Source: Rodentibacter trehalosifermentans (GTDB lineage Bacteria > Pseudomonadota > Gammaproteobacteria > Enterobacterales > Pasteurellaceae). Taken from it: a DNA stretch of 32,445 nt. The notes under the pieces are model-generated. The model was not told where the DNA came from, did not search any database, and saw nothing but the letters and a program-made list of their open reading frames with translations. This document shows positions 1 through 6,699 of this stretch, piece after piece (the first letter of the stretch is position 1; every line of letters starts with the position of its first letter). Where the stretch lies: the NCBI RefSeq assembly GCF_002000545.1, contig NZ_MLHL01000035.1, positions 1-32,445 of the forward strand. Reading direction: 5' to 3'. Position numbers and translations under genes: made by a program.

Positions 1-43
1 AATCATCAAGAAGAATAAAATCATCATCAAATTGGTTTTTCAT
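1..43 (-). CDS. 5' end of a truncated gene of the mobile element
   Basis: The first 14 codons of a minus-strand gene run off the left edge. The visible peptide begins MKNQFDDDFILLDD and is strongly acidic. The ATG at 43-41 follows a GAGG ribosome-binding site with 5 bases between. It lies downstream of the AlpA and coiled-coil genes on the same strand, but the terminator at 148-174 and a repeat-bearing gap separate it from them, so it probably has its own promoter. In related satellite elements this position often holds a replication or regulatory gene, but too little is visible to assign a function. Confidence 0.6.
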   Translation of the reverse strand, partial: MKNQFDDDFILLDD

Positions 44-101
44 ACATGCCTCAATACTGTTTATTTATATAGTAAAGATAGCACAATATTTTTTGTTTGA
101 A

Positions 102-141
102 TAGTCTCAAGTCGTCCAAATTCGTCCCAAATCGTTCAAAA
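102..141. repeat. four tandem 10-bp repeats upstream of the left-edge gene
   Basis: Three close units follow one another without a gap: TCGTCCAAAT (112-121), TCGTCCCAAA (122-131) and TCGTTCAAAA (132-141). A weaker fourth unit, TAGTCTCAAG, precedes them at 102-111. The 10-base period puts each unit on the same face of the helix, as expected of binding sites for an oligomerising protein or replication iterons. They lie about 60-100 bases upstream of the ATG at 43. Two related units occur upstream of the AlpA gene at 1142-1161. Confidence 0.65.
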
Positions 142-147
142 CAACAT

Positions 148-174
148 AAAAAAGCCCCGTATTTTCTACGGGGC
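148..174 (-). terminator. intrinsic terminator after the coiled-coil gene
   Basis: GCCCCGTA (154-161) and TACGGGGC (167-174) form a perfect 8-bp GC-rich stem with a 5-base loop. On the minus strand it is followed by six U from the A run at 148-153. It sits 21 bases beyond the stop of the 195-890 gene and should end the AlpA/coiled-coil transcript. Confidence 0.9.
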
Positions 175-194
175 GTTACGTCCAAAATTTTCAA

Positions 195-890
195 CTACTG
201 ATTAGCCAGCTCTTCTATTTCTCGTATATATTCACGCTTTTGCCATGAGCTGTCACCTTGGGTTGGTATGGTAAATTTGATCTCCGGAATATTAATTTTT
301 AAATGGCTAATATCAAGTTTTTCATCTAAATGAGTTTTGATTTTACTAACAAAGAAATTCAAGAAAGCATCTCTATAATCATAGTTAATATAATTCCCAA
401 ATAGGACACTACTTTTATTTTCAAATAGAACTGAATAGATTTCATTGATTTTCTTCATAGATTTACTTTTGAAGAACTCTTCCATAAATTCTTGAGCAAC
501 TAGATCTAGAGCTTTTGTTTTGATACTGATAGAGTTATCTGAAAATGCTTTATACTCTGTGATTAGTAGAAGTTTTAATTTCGCATCAAATTTTGTGATA
601 ACTTTATTTAGCGCATTAATCTTTAACGTATTTTTACTCACAAGTTCAGACACTTCATCAAAACCATCAAAGTTAATTTCACCGGTATCACTTACTTGAA
701 GATTATCAATTTCTTTTTGTGCCTCTTGGTTTTCCTGTTCCAGTGCCTCAATCATTTTTTGATTACGTTCAATATTTGATTTAATCGTTAAAGCCTTATC
801 TTGAACGGCTAAAAAGGCTTGATTATTTTTGTTAAGTTCTGCAATCAGTTTTTCGAGTTCCGCTTGCTTTTCCGGATTTTGTAGTGTCAT
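195..890 (-). CDS. uncharacterised coiled-coil protein of the mobile element
   Basis: A 231-residue protein I do not recognise. Residues about 5-70 are rich in Glu, Lys, Gln and Leu with heptad-like spacing (for example IEALEQENQEAQKEI), which predicts an N-terminal coiled coil. Residues 70-231 are mixed charged and hydrophobic with no catalytic motif I can name. There is no signal peptide or membrane segment. The start codon overlaps the stop of the upstream AlpA gene as ATGA (890-887), so the two are translationally coupled. A strong terminator follows. The pairing suggests a job under AlpA control, such as regulation, replication or interference with a helper phage, but this is inference from position only. 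Confidence 0.85.
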   Translation of the reverse strand: MTLQNPEKQAELEKLIAELNKNNQAFLAVQDKALTIKSNIERNQKMIEALEQENQEAQKEIDNLQVSDTGEINFDGFDEVSELVSKNTLKINALNKVITKFDAKLKLLLITEYKAFSDNSISIKTKALDLVAQEFMEEFFKSKSMKKINEIYSVLFENKSSVLFGNYINYDYRDAFLNFFVSKIKTHLDEKLDISHLKINIPEIKFTIPTQGDSSWQKREYIREIEELANQ

Positions 891-1108
891 TGGTTTATCT
901 CCTGTTGGTTTCGTTTGTTAATTTGTTCTTTCATCCAGGCATTCACTTCACTTTCAAGCCAAACTGAATTTTGTTTATTCAGTTGAATACTTTTAGGAAA
1001 TTCACCGGCTTTCATATTTCGATAGATTGTGGAGCGCCCTAAGCCTGTTTTATTCATCACTTCCGGCAGTTTGATAAATCGTTCCGCCTGTGCTGTCTTC
1101 TCGGCCAT
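887..1108 (-). CDS. AlpA-family DNA-binding regulator
   Basis: A 73-residue protein of the AlpA family (MerR/excisionase-like winged helix-turn-helix). The visible family pattern is FIKLPEVMNKTGLGRSTIYR, then GEFPKSIQL near residues 43-51, then a Trp and a SEVNAWMKEQ helix. Relatives regulate integrase or excision, and in Gram-negative phage satellites an AlpA-type protein is the main activator of the element. I chose the ATG at 1108 because AAGGAAA lies four bases upstream. An in-frame ATG at 1123 has no ribosome-binding site and would add five residues. The gene is coupled to the coiled-coil gene by a 4-base ATGA overlap. The related decamers at 1142-1161 are 34-53 bases upstream of its start. 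Confidence 0.9.
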   Translation of the reverse strand: MAEKTAQAERFIKLPEVMNKTGLGRSTIYRNMKAGEFPKSIQLNKQNSVWLESEVNAWMKEQINKRNQQEINQ

Positions 1109-1141
1109 AACTTTCCTTATCATAAAAAAGTAGATTCATAG

Positions 1142-1161
1142 GTATCCAAATTCATCCCATT
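1142..1161. repeat. two decamers related to the 102-141 repeats
   Basis: GTATCCAAAT (1142-1151) and TCATCCCATT (1152-1161) match the units at 112-131 at about 7 of 10 positions each and in the same order. They lie just upstream of the AlpA start codon, as the first set lies upstream of the left-edge gene. They may be a shared operator. Confidence 0.5.
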
Positions 1162-1266
1162 GGATAGGGCAAAAATAAAATATTTATCTCGGATCGAATA
1201 GAAAATTTAATTGTGAAATGAGAAATCACAATAAAAGGATAAAAAATAAACAATTCTTAGACATGA

Positions 1267-1304
1267 CACGGAAATTTCTCACGGAAAATTCCACGCCACG
1301 GAAA
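1267..1304. repeat. three direct CACGGAAA repeats
   Basis: CACGGAAA occurs at 1267-1274, 1280-1287 and 1297-1304, spaced 13 and 17 bases apart, in the divergent region of the element. The second and third copies share the longer form CACGGAAAAT. This is a candidate operator or replication iteron. No function is established. Confidence 0.55.
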
Positions 1305-1582
1305 ATCCACTTCCTCCCCCGCCGAATTTGCGTTAAAAATTGATAAAATTACAGTTAATTTTCAGCCTATAAAATGCCGTAAAGCCTTGCTACATATAGC
1401 TTTAAACGCACTGATTAAGCCAATTCTTAACTGTAAAAATTACACACTTTTTCACTATTTTTCAGCTAAGAAAAAATGTAATTTTCTTGATATAAAATAT
1501 AACTATTTGATTTATAATAAATTTCAAGATTTTCCGTGGGGTTATTTGCAAGAAAAGCATTTCAGTTAAGAGAGAAGGGAAA

Positions 1583-1753
1583 ATGATAGAATGTAAAATA
1601 TGCGGCTCAAAAGCTCTAATAAACAAAAGCCAAAGAGAACATAAAGAATTTACTAAGCTCTATTGCACCTGTAAAAATCAGGATTGCGGGCATAAATTCG
1701 TATTAAATTTAGAATTTAGCCACACAACAAAGCCTAGTAAATTAAAAGAATAA
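1583..1753 (+). CDS. Ogr/Delta-like zinc-finger activator, possibly shortened
   Basis: A 56-codon gene with AGAAGG five to seven bases before the ATG. Cysteines at 4, 7, 30 and 35 give C-x2-C-x22-C-x4-C, the zinc-binding signature of the P2 Ogr / P4 Delta family. These proteins switch on late promoters of P2-like phages. The surrounding CKNQDCGHKF and SHTTKPS also fit the family (compare CQNVNC in Ogr). The gene converges on the integrase and ends 74 bases before the integrase stop. After its TAA the same frame stays open for 37 more codons (1754-1864) of protein-like composition, resembling the helical C-terminal tail of longer Ogr-like proteins. This suggests a nonsense mutation in a gene of about 94 codons. 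The zinc finger itself is intact. Confidence 0.85.
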   Translation: MIECKICGSKALINKSQREHKEFTKLYCTCKNQDCGHKFVLNLEFSHTTKPSKLKE

Positions 1754-1827
1754 GATTATTTTAAATATATCCTCACTTGTTTACCGAATGACAAAAAACA
1801 AGAAATTTTAGAGGTGTTAATGAATGA

Positions 1828-3036
1828 TCAAGCGCAAAGTGCCTTAAATTTACATTCTTCCACATAATCGCCCCATTTCTGCATAATTTCTTGTCGGGAG
1901 CGCCATTTTTTCGATTTATCATACGCCGCGCGCACCTTACCGCGGTTCTCATGGGATAAACAAAGCTCAATGGCTTCAGATGAAAAAATATCAAGCTCAT
2001 GAAGATAAGTACTGGCAATACTGCGCAAGCCGTGAGCGACTAACAAATCTTTAAATCCCATTCGTTTCAATGCCACGTTAGCCGCACCGCTATTCATAGG
2101 GCGATTATAAGGCGCAACACGGCTACAAAACACATATTTACGGCTGCCCGTATAACGGCGCATTTGCTCTAACACATTCAAGGCTTGAGAAGAAAGCGGA
2201 ACACTGTGAGGGCGCTTACCACCTTTCATTCGCTCTGCCGGAATATGTAAGGCTTTCGCCTCCCAATCAATATCAGCCCATTCTATCGTCACCGCCTCGG
2301 AACTTCTCAAAATGCTCAATAACTGCCACTCGATTAAAAGTGCGGTCGGTCTCTTCACATCTGCCCCTTGTAACACTTGGAATAGGCGCGGCAAATCTTC
2401 CGGCTTAATGGTCGGGTGATTCCTCGTCTCTACATACGTAAATTCATCATGAATATTGCGAAAAGGATTCTTAATAATTAAATCCTCATCTTCTGCCATT
2501 CTAAAAATCTGATTAATAGCAATATTGATCTTATAAAGCGTATTGGAATTTTTCAGCGGAGAAAGAGCCGGGCGAAAAGTCTCATAATTTGCCTCATCAA
2601 TCGGCAAATCCGCGATTTTAGGGAATAAATGCAATTCCACGCGGCGGAATGCTTCATTGACTGTCTGCGCCTTTAATTTACCCACCCTCAACCGCTTATC
2701 ACGCCACCTAACCGCCATTTCTGAAAAAGTGATTTTCTTTTCTTCGGTAGTTTCATTTAAATCTTGCCGATGCTTTAGCGGGTCAATATTACGCAAGATA
2801 AGCCCTCGATATTCTTGAGCTATTTCCCGTGCATGGGCAAGGGATAAATCAGGGAATGCGCCCAAACTTAGCTTTCTATGTTTGCCTTGCCATTTATAGG
2901 CAAAATACCAAATTTTAGCGGAATTGGGTTTAACTCTAATATAAAGCCCGCCCCCATCTGATTTAATGTATTCTTTCTTCGTTGGTTTAAGATTCTGAAT
3001 TGTTGTGTTTGTTAAAGGTTTAACTATCTTGCTCAT
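1828..3036 (-). CDS. int: P4-type tyrosine integrase
   Basis: A 402-residue site-specific recombinase that inserts and excises the element at a tRNA gene. Residues about 5-90 form the arm-type DNA-binding domain of the P4 integrase group (SDGGGLYIRVKPNSAKIWYF, then KLSLGAFPDLSLAHAR). A core-binding helical domain covers about 100-200. The catalytic set is complete: Arg244 (in SILRSSE), Lys271 or Lys274, His335-x-x-Arg338 (HGLR), His362 and Tyr372. Length is normal for the family, so the protein is probably active. The start faces the 3' end of tRNA-Ser 200 bases away, the usual arrangement for this integrase class. The gene contains one full uptake signal at 2338-2346. Confidence 0.95.
   Translation of the reverse strand: MSKIVKPLTNTTIQNLKPTKKEYIKSDGGGLYIRVKPNSAKIWYFAYKWQGKHRKLSLGAFPDLSLAHAREIAQEYRGLILRNIDPLKHRQDLNETTEEKKITFSEMAVRWRDKRLRVGKLKAQTVNEAFRRVELHLFPKIADLPIDEANYETFRPALSPLKNSNTLYKINIAINQIFRMAEDEDLIIKNPFRNIHDEFTYVETRNHPTIKPEDLPRLFQVLQGADVKRPTALLIEWQLLSILRSSEAVTIEWADIDWEAKALHIPAERMKGGKRPHSVPLSSQALNVLEQMRRYTGSRKYVFCSRVAPYNRPMNSGAANVALKRMGFKDLLVAHGLRSIASTYLHELDIFSSEAIELCLSHENRGKVRAAYDKSKKWRSRQEIMQKWGDYVEECKFKALCA
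2338..2346 (+). repeat. DNA uptake signal inside the integrase
   Basis: A complete AAGTGCGGT, extended to AAAAGTGCGGTC, within the integrase coding sequence. It is the only perfect copy in the element part of the window. It suggests long residence in, or descent within, Hin-type Pasteurellaceae. Confidence 0.9.
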
Positions 3037-3072
3037 ATCACATCATCTCATAAAGAATAAGGTGTAATCGCA

Positions 3073-3119
3073 TTTTTAGATCCCTCGTAAAAAGCCCTAA
3101 ACAGTGAGGGATCTAAAAA
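3073..3119. repeat. 14-bp perfect inverted repeat between integrase and tRNA
   Basis: TTTTTAGATCCCTC (3073-3086) and GAGGGATCTAAAAA (3106-3119) are exact complements around a 19-base loop. Neither strand has a U run directly after the stem, so it is not a classic terminator. It lies 37-83 bases upstream of the integrase start, where an operator for integrase expression or a recombination accessory site would sit. Confidence 0.75.
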
Positions 3120-3153
3120 GTGCGGCTATAAGCAATCAGATATAAATAGTAAT

Positions 3154-3228
3154 GAACATTAATGAATAATAACTCATTGAAATATCAATAAATTTTATCT
3201 GAAACGAACATTGGTGAACGTTGATGAA
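3154..3228. repeat. decamer repeats TGAACRTTRR next to the attachment site
   Basis: GAACATTAATGAA (3154-3166), GAACATTGGTGAA (3206-3218) and GAACGTTGATGAA (3216-3228) share GAACRTTNNTGAA. The last two overlap so that units recur every 10 bases. They end nine bases before the tRNA CCA end. Directly repeated sites here fit arm-type integrase or excisionase binding sites. Confidence 0.55.
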
Positions 3229-3236
3229 TTGTATTC

Positions 3237-3326
3237 TGGCGGTGAGAGGGGGATTCGAACCCCCGATGCACTTTCGCACATACACGCTTTCCAGGCGTGC
3301 TCCTTCAACCACTCGGACATCTCACC
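3237..3326 (-). tRNA. serX: tRNA-Ser (anticodon GGA), integration target
   Basis: A 90-base tRNA gene including an encoded CCA end (3239-3237). The acceptor stem GGTGAGA pairs with TCTCACC, followed by discriminator G. The anticodon stem-loop CACGCCTGGAAAGCGTG gives anticodon GGA, and the long variable arm (TGTGCGAAAGTGCA) is the serine type. The T arm GGGGGTTCGAATCCCCC is intact. The P4-type integrase and its element abut the 3' end, so the tRNA 3' part is the likely attachment core, restored on insertion. The gene symbol follows E. coli usage for tRNA-Ser(GGA) and is tentative. Confidence 0.95.
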
Positions 3327-3342
3327 GTGTTGAGGTGCGCAG

Positions 3343-3371
3343 ACTATAAAGATTTGTATCGGTTTAGTCAA
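3343..3371 (-). promoter_or_regulatory. promoter of tRNA-Ser
   Basis: On the minus strand TTGACT (3371-3366) and TATAGT (3348-3343) are separated by 17 bases, close to the sigma-70 ideal. The -10 lies 17 bases upstream of the tRNA 5' end. Confidence 0.8.
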
Positions 3372-3452
3372 GTTTTTTTGAGCTAGAACATAAAAATCTT
3401 TTCATATTTTCGCTAGAATATCGGAGTTTTATTCACTTTTTGTCGTTTTTTT

Positions 3453-5195
3453 ATGCACGTTAAATCATTATTTTCCAAAAATGTGTTTTTAGCCGTAAAA
3501 CCCTTCAGCGCATTGAAAGATTCTTTTCGTCTAGGCTATACGAAAAAATTATTGGTTCGGGATATCATTGCGGGTTTAACCGTGGGGGTGATTGCTATTC
3601 CGCTTTCTATGGCATTGGCTATCGCGAGCGGCGTTCCTCCGCAACACGGGCTTTATACCGCCATTATCGCCGGCATAGTCATCGCACTCACCGGGGGCTC
3701 ACGTTTCAATGTATCCGGACCCACTGCTGCCTTTGTGGTGATTTTATATCCCGTCACCCAACAATTCGGGTTGAGCGGATTGCTGATGGCTACCTTGCTT
3801 TCCGGTGTAATCTTAATTTTAATGGCATTATTCCGTCTTGGTCGCTTAATAGAATATATCCCGTTGCCGGTAACCTTAGGTTTTACCTGTGGAATCGGTA
3901 TAACTATCGGTACGTTACAAATTAAAGATTTTCTCGGCTTGAAGATTGAACAGATGCCAGCACATTATTTGGAAAAAATTCAGGCTATTTTTACCGCACT
4001 TTCGACAATAAATTGGGCTGATGCAATCGTAGGGATCACAACATTGTTGGTATTAACACAATGGCGTAAATTACGCCTTGCCATACCCGGTCATTTACCT
4101 GCCGTGATAATCGGCACAATATTGGCATTGCTCTTACAATATGTCGGTTTTCATATTGAAACAATTGGCTCTGCATTCCAATATACGTTACCGGATAGTT
4201 CTATAGGGCAGGGTATTCCCAATGTGTTACCCGATTTTGCTTTGCCGTGGAATGTGCCAAATGCACAAGGTGAATTAGTACAATGGAATTTTGATAGTTT
4301 GCAAACCTTATTGCCGGCTGCGTTTTCCATGGCGGTTTTAGGGGCGATTGAATCCCTCCTCTGTGCCGTAGTGCTGGATAATATGACAGACACTAAACAC
4401 CATTCCAATGATGAATTGTTAGCCCAAGGTTTAGGCAATATTGTCTCGCCTTTCTTTGGCGGTATTACAGCCACGGCAGCCATTGCCCGCTCTACTGCCA
4501 ATGTGAAATCCGGTGCGGTTTCGCCTATTGCCAGTGTAGTACACGCACTTTTAGTACTATTTGCTTTATTGCTTTTCGCTCCAGCCCTTTCTTATTTACC
4601 ACTTTCATCTATGGCAGCCCTCCTGTTGGTAGTGGCATGGAATATGGCGAGCGTACAGGAAATCATCACCCTTGCCCGTCGTTCAGGCAAGAATGAAATG
4701 ACGGTATTATTGACCTGTTTAATTTTGACCGTGCTGTTTGATATGGTAATTGCTATCAGTGTTGGTGTATTGCTTGCGAGCTTGTTATTTATCCGCACCA
4801 TTGCGGAAATGACCAAAGCCATTGAGCATAATGCCCCGGAAGATCTCAATGATGTGTTGGTTTATCGCATCAGCGGTCCTTTATTTTTTGCTGCAGCAGA
4901 TAAATTGTTTGCGGATCTACATGATAAGACCGTGCATACGGATCACGAAATCAAACATATTGTTTTGCAATGTGATGCGGTGACGGTGTTGGATACCGGG
5001 GGAATTCATGCTCTCACCCGTTTTGTGCAACATATGTTGCCCCATCAACAACTTTATTTATGCAATATGCAATTCCAGCCACTGAGAATGTTGGTAAAAT
5101 CCAACACTACGCCGGAAATACAAAAAATTAATTTTGCTTCGGATTTAAAAGATACTTTTAATAAAATTCGTGATTTTGAGCATTCTAACCCATAA
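3453..5195 (+). CDS. SulP-family anion transporter with STAS domain
   Basis: A 580-residue inner-membrane transporter of the SLC26/SulP family (relatives include E. coli DauA and bacterial sulfate or bicarbonate carriers). The signature is near the N terminus: [20 protein letters not shown], followed by [14 protein letters not shown]. Many hydrophobic segments cover residues about 40-450. Residues about 465-570 form a cytoplasmic STAS domain, with [19 protein letters not shown] matching its conserved loop. The substrate cannot be read from sequence. No good ribosome-binding site precedes the ATG; GGAG lies about 30 bases upstream. The gene has one internal uptake signal (3993-4001). It is not part of the integrated element: it lies on the far side of the tRNA. 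Confidence 0.93.
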   Translation: MHVKSLFSKNVFLAVKPFSALKDSFRLGYTKKLLVRDIIAGLTVGVIAIPLSMALAIASGVPPQHGLYTAIIAGIVIALTGGSRFNVSGPTAAFVVILYPVTQQFGLSGLLMATLLSGVILILMALFRLGRLIEYIPLPVTLGFTCGIGITIGTLQIKDFLGLKIEQMPAHYLEKIQAIFTALSTINWADAIVGITTLLVLTQWRKLRLAIPGHLPAVIIGTILALLLQYVGFHIETIGSAFQYTLPDSSIGQGIPNVLPDFALPWNVPNAQGELVQWNFDSLQTLLPAAFSMAVLGAIESLLCAVVLDNMTDTKHHSNDELLAQGLGNIVSPFFGGITATAAIARSTANVKSGAVSPIASVVHALLVLFALLLFAPALSYLPLSSMAALLLVVAWNMASVQEIITLARRSGKNEMTVLLTCLILTVLFDMVIAISVGVLLASLLFIRTIAEMTKAIEHNAPEDLNDVLVYRISGPLFFAAADKLFADLHDKTVHTDHEIKHIVLQCDAVTVLDTGGIHALTRFVQHMLPHQQLYLCNMQFQPLRMLVKSNTTPEIQKINFASDLKDTFNKIRDFEHSNP

Positions 5196-5204
5196 TTAAA
5201 AAAC

Positions 5205-5233
5205 AAAAGCGTGCTAGAATAGTGCGCTTTTTT
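5205..5233 (+). terminator. probable terminator after the SulP gene
   Basis: AAAAGCG (5205-5211) can pair with CGCTTTT (5225-5231), followed by TT and an A/T stretch. The loop contains TAGAAT (5215-5220), which could instead act as a -10 box for rph. Confidence 0.5.
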
Positions 5234-5256
5234 ATTAACTGATGAAGGAATTTTCA

Positions 5257-5973
5257 ATGCGTCCGAATAATCGAGAGAATCATCAATCCCGTTTAATTAG
5301 CATCACCCGTCATTATACTAAGCATGCGGAAGGTTCCGTTTTAGTTGAATTTGGCGATACCAAAGTGCTTTGTACTGCCAGCGTGGAAGAAAGCGTGCCA
5401 CGTTTTCTGAAAGGTCAAAACCAAGGTTGGGTCACCGCTGAATACGGCATGTTGCCACGTTCAACCCACAGCCGTATGCCACGCGAAGCGGCAAAAGGCA
5501 AACAAGGGGGACGAACCTTAGAGATTCAACGCTTAATCGCCCGCTCTTTACGCGCGATGGTGGATCTCAACGCTCTCGGTGAGCGAACCATCACCTTAGA
5601 TTGTGATGTTATCCAAGCCGATGGCGGCACCCGCACCGCCTCAATTACCGGTGCGGCAGTGGCATTGTGCGATGCTATTCACAGATTAATGGAAAACGGC
5701 ATACTAAAAAACAATCCGATTAAAGGTTTGGTTGCCGCCATTTCCGTTGGCATTGTCGAAGGCGAAGCCGTTTGTGATTTAGAATACGTGGAAGATTCCG
5801 CTGCCGAAACAGATATGAACGTGGTGATGATGGAAGACGGACGGATGATCGAAGTGCAAGGCACCGCAGAAGGCGAGCCTTTCAGTCATGAAGAATTGCT
5901 GGTTTTACTTGATCTTGCCAAACAGGGTTGCCAACAAATTTTTGCCGCACAACGTGAAGCATTGGGCTTATAA
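5257..5973 (+). CDS. rph: ribonuclease PH
   Basis: A 238-residue phosphorolytic 3'-5' exoribonuclease that trims tRNA 3' ends using phosphate and forms a hexameric ring. Family motifs include [16 protein letters not shown] near residues 84-99 and [17 protein letters not shown] near 117-133, the phosphate-binding and catalytic region. I chose the ATG at 5257 because AAGGA lies seven bases upstream and the length then equals that of E. coli Rph. An ATG at 5242 would add five residues and has no ribosome-binding site. pyrE follows nine bases downstream, reproducing the widespread rph-pyrE operon. Unlike the shortened Rph of E. coli K-12, this one looks full-length. Confidence 0.97.
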   Translation: MRPNNRENHQSRLISITRHYTKHAEGSVLVEFGDTKVLCTASVEESVPRFLKGQNQGWVTAEYGMLPRSTHSRMPREAAKGKQGGRTLEIQRLIARSLRAMVDLNALGERTITLDCDVIQADGGTRTASITGAAVALCDAIHRLMENGILKNNPIKGLVAAISVGIVEGEAVCDLEYVEDSAAETDMNVVMMEDGRMIEVQGTAEGEPFSHEELLVLLDLAKQGCQQIFAAQREALGL

Positions 5974-5982
5974 GGATTAAAA

Positions 5983-6624
5983 ATGGAACAATATAAACGT
6001 GATTTTATTGAATTTGCCCTCAGCCGTAACGTGTTGAAATTCGGTGAGTTTACCCTAAAATCCGGGCGTAAAAGCCCGTATTTTTTCAACGCCGGATTAT
6101 TCAACACCGGGGCTGATTTAGCCCGTTTGGGTGAATTTTATGCGGCAGCCATTCAAGCAAGTGCGGTTGATTTTGATGTGATTTTTGGGCCGGCTTACAA
6201 AGGTATCCCTATTGGTACTACCGTTTCGGTGGCGTTGTTTAACCGCTATAGTGTGGATAAACCCGTCTGTTTTAACCGTAAAGAAGCCAAAGATCACGGC
6301 GAGGGTGGCAATTTAATCGGTAGCCCGCTGCAAGGTAAAATTTTATTGGTGGACGATGTCATCACCGCCGGCACGGCAATTCGTGAATCTATGGAACTTA
6401 TCAATGCTAATCATGCCGAACTTGCCGCCGTGTTCATCGCATTAAACCGTAAAGAACGGGGCAAGGGCGAACTTTCCGCCATTCAAGAAGTGGAACGGGA
6501 TTATCAATGCCGTGTTTTATCCATCATTGATTTGGACGATTTAATGCAATTTATTGAGCAAGATGCCAAATATCGTGAATATTTACCTGCAATGCACGCT
6601 TACCGTACAGAATTTGGCGTATAA
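5983..6624 (+). CDS. pyrE: orotate phosphoribosyltransferase
   Basis: A 213-residue enzyme that joins orotate to PRPP to give OMP, the fifth step of UMP synthesis. The PRPP-binding signature [14 protein letters not shown] covers residues 120-133. The catalytic-loop region [10 protein letters not shown] (about 100-109) and the N-terminal [16 protein letters not shown] segment are intact. Length matches E. coli PyrE. AAGGA lies upstream of the ATG and the gene is only nine bases after rph, so both are co-transcribed. An uptake signal lies inside at 6159-6167. Confidence 0.98.
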   Translation: MEQYKRDFIEFALSRNVLKFGEFTLKSGRKSPYFFNAGLFNTGADLARLGEFYAAAIQASAVDFDVIFGPAYKGIPIGTTVSVALFNRYSVDKPVCFNRKEAKDHGEGGNLIGSPLQGKILLVDDVITAGTAIRESMELINANHAELAAVFIALNRKERGKGELSAIQEVERDYQCRVLSIIDLDDLMQFIEQDAKYREYLPAMHAYRTEFGV

Positions 6625-6699
6625 AACTTGATAAATTGATCTTTATCGCTATTTTAAAAAAACGTGGCAAAAACCAACCGCACTTTTTAGAGGAAAAGT

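Larger units (their letters stand above)
1124..1582. other. 459-bp divergent intergenic region of the element
   Basis: A/T-rich DNA between the minus-strand AlpA gene and the plus-strand zinc-finger gene. It contains the two decamers at 1142-1161, three CACGGAAA repeats at 1267-1304 and several A/T-rich hexamers that could be -10 boxes, for example TATAAT at 1513-1518, 65 bases before the zinc-finger ATG. No convincing additional gene is visible. A 60-codon frame starting TTG at 1387 has no ribosome-binding site and an unlikely composition. Confidence 0.6.

Noticed and set aside
1387-1569. 60-codon plus-strand frame before the Ogr-like gene
   Set aside because: Starts at TTG without a ribosome-binding site, has a random-looking Asn/Lys/Phe-rich composition, and lies in a region that probably holds the Ogr-like promoter.
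3073-3119. Palindrome between integrase and tRNA as a terminator
   Set aside because: The stem is followed by A runs, not U runs, on both strands, so intrinsic termination is not supported.
1-3236. Insertion sequence
   Set aside because: No transposase, DDE motif or IS-type terminal repeats with target duplications were visible; mobility here rests on the tyrosine integrase.
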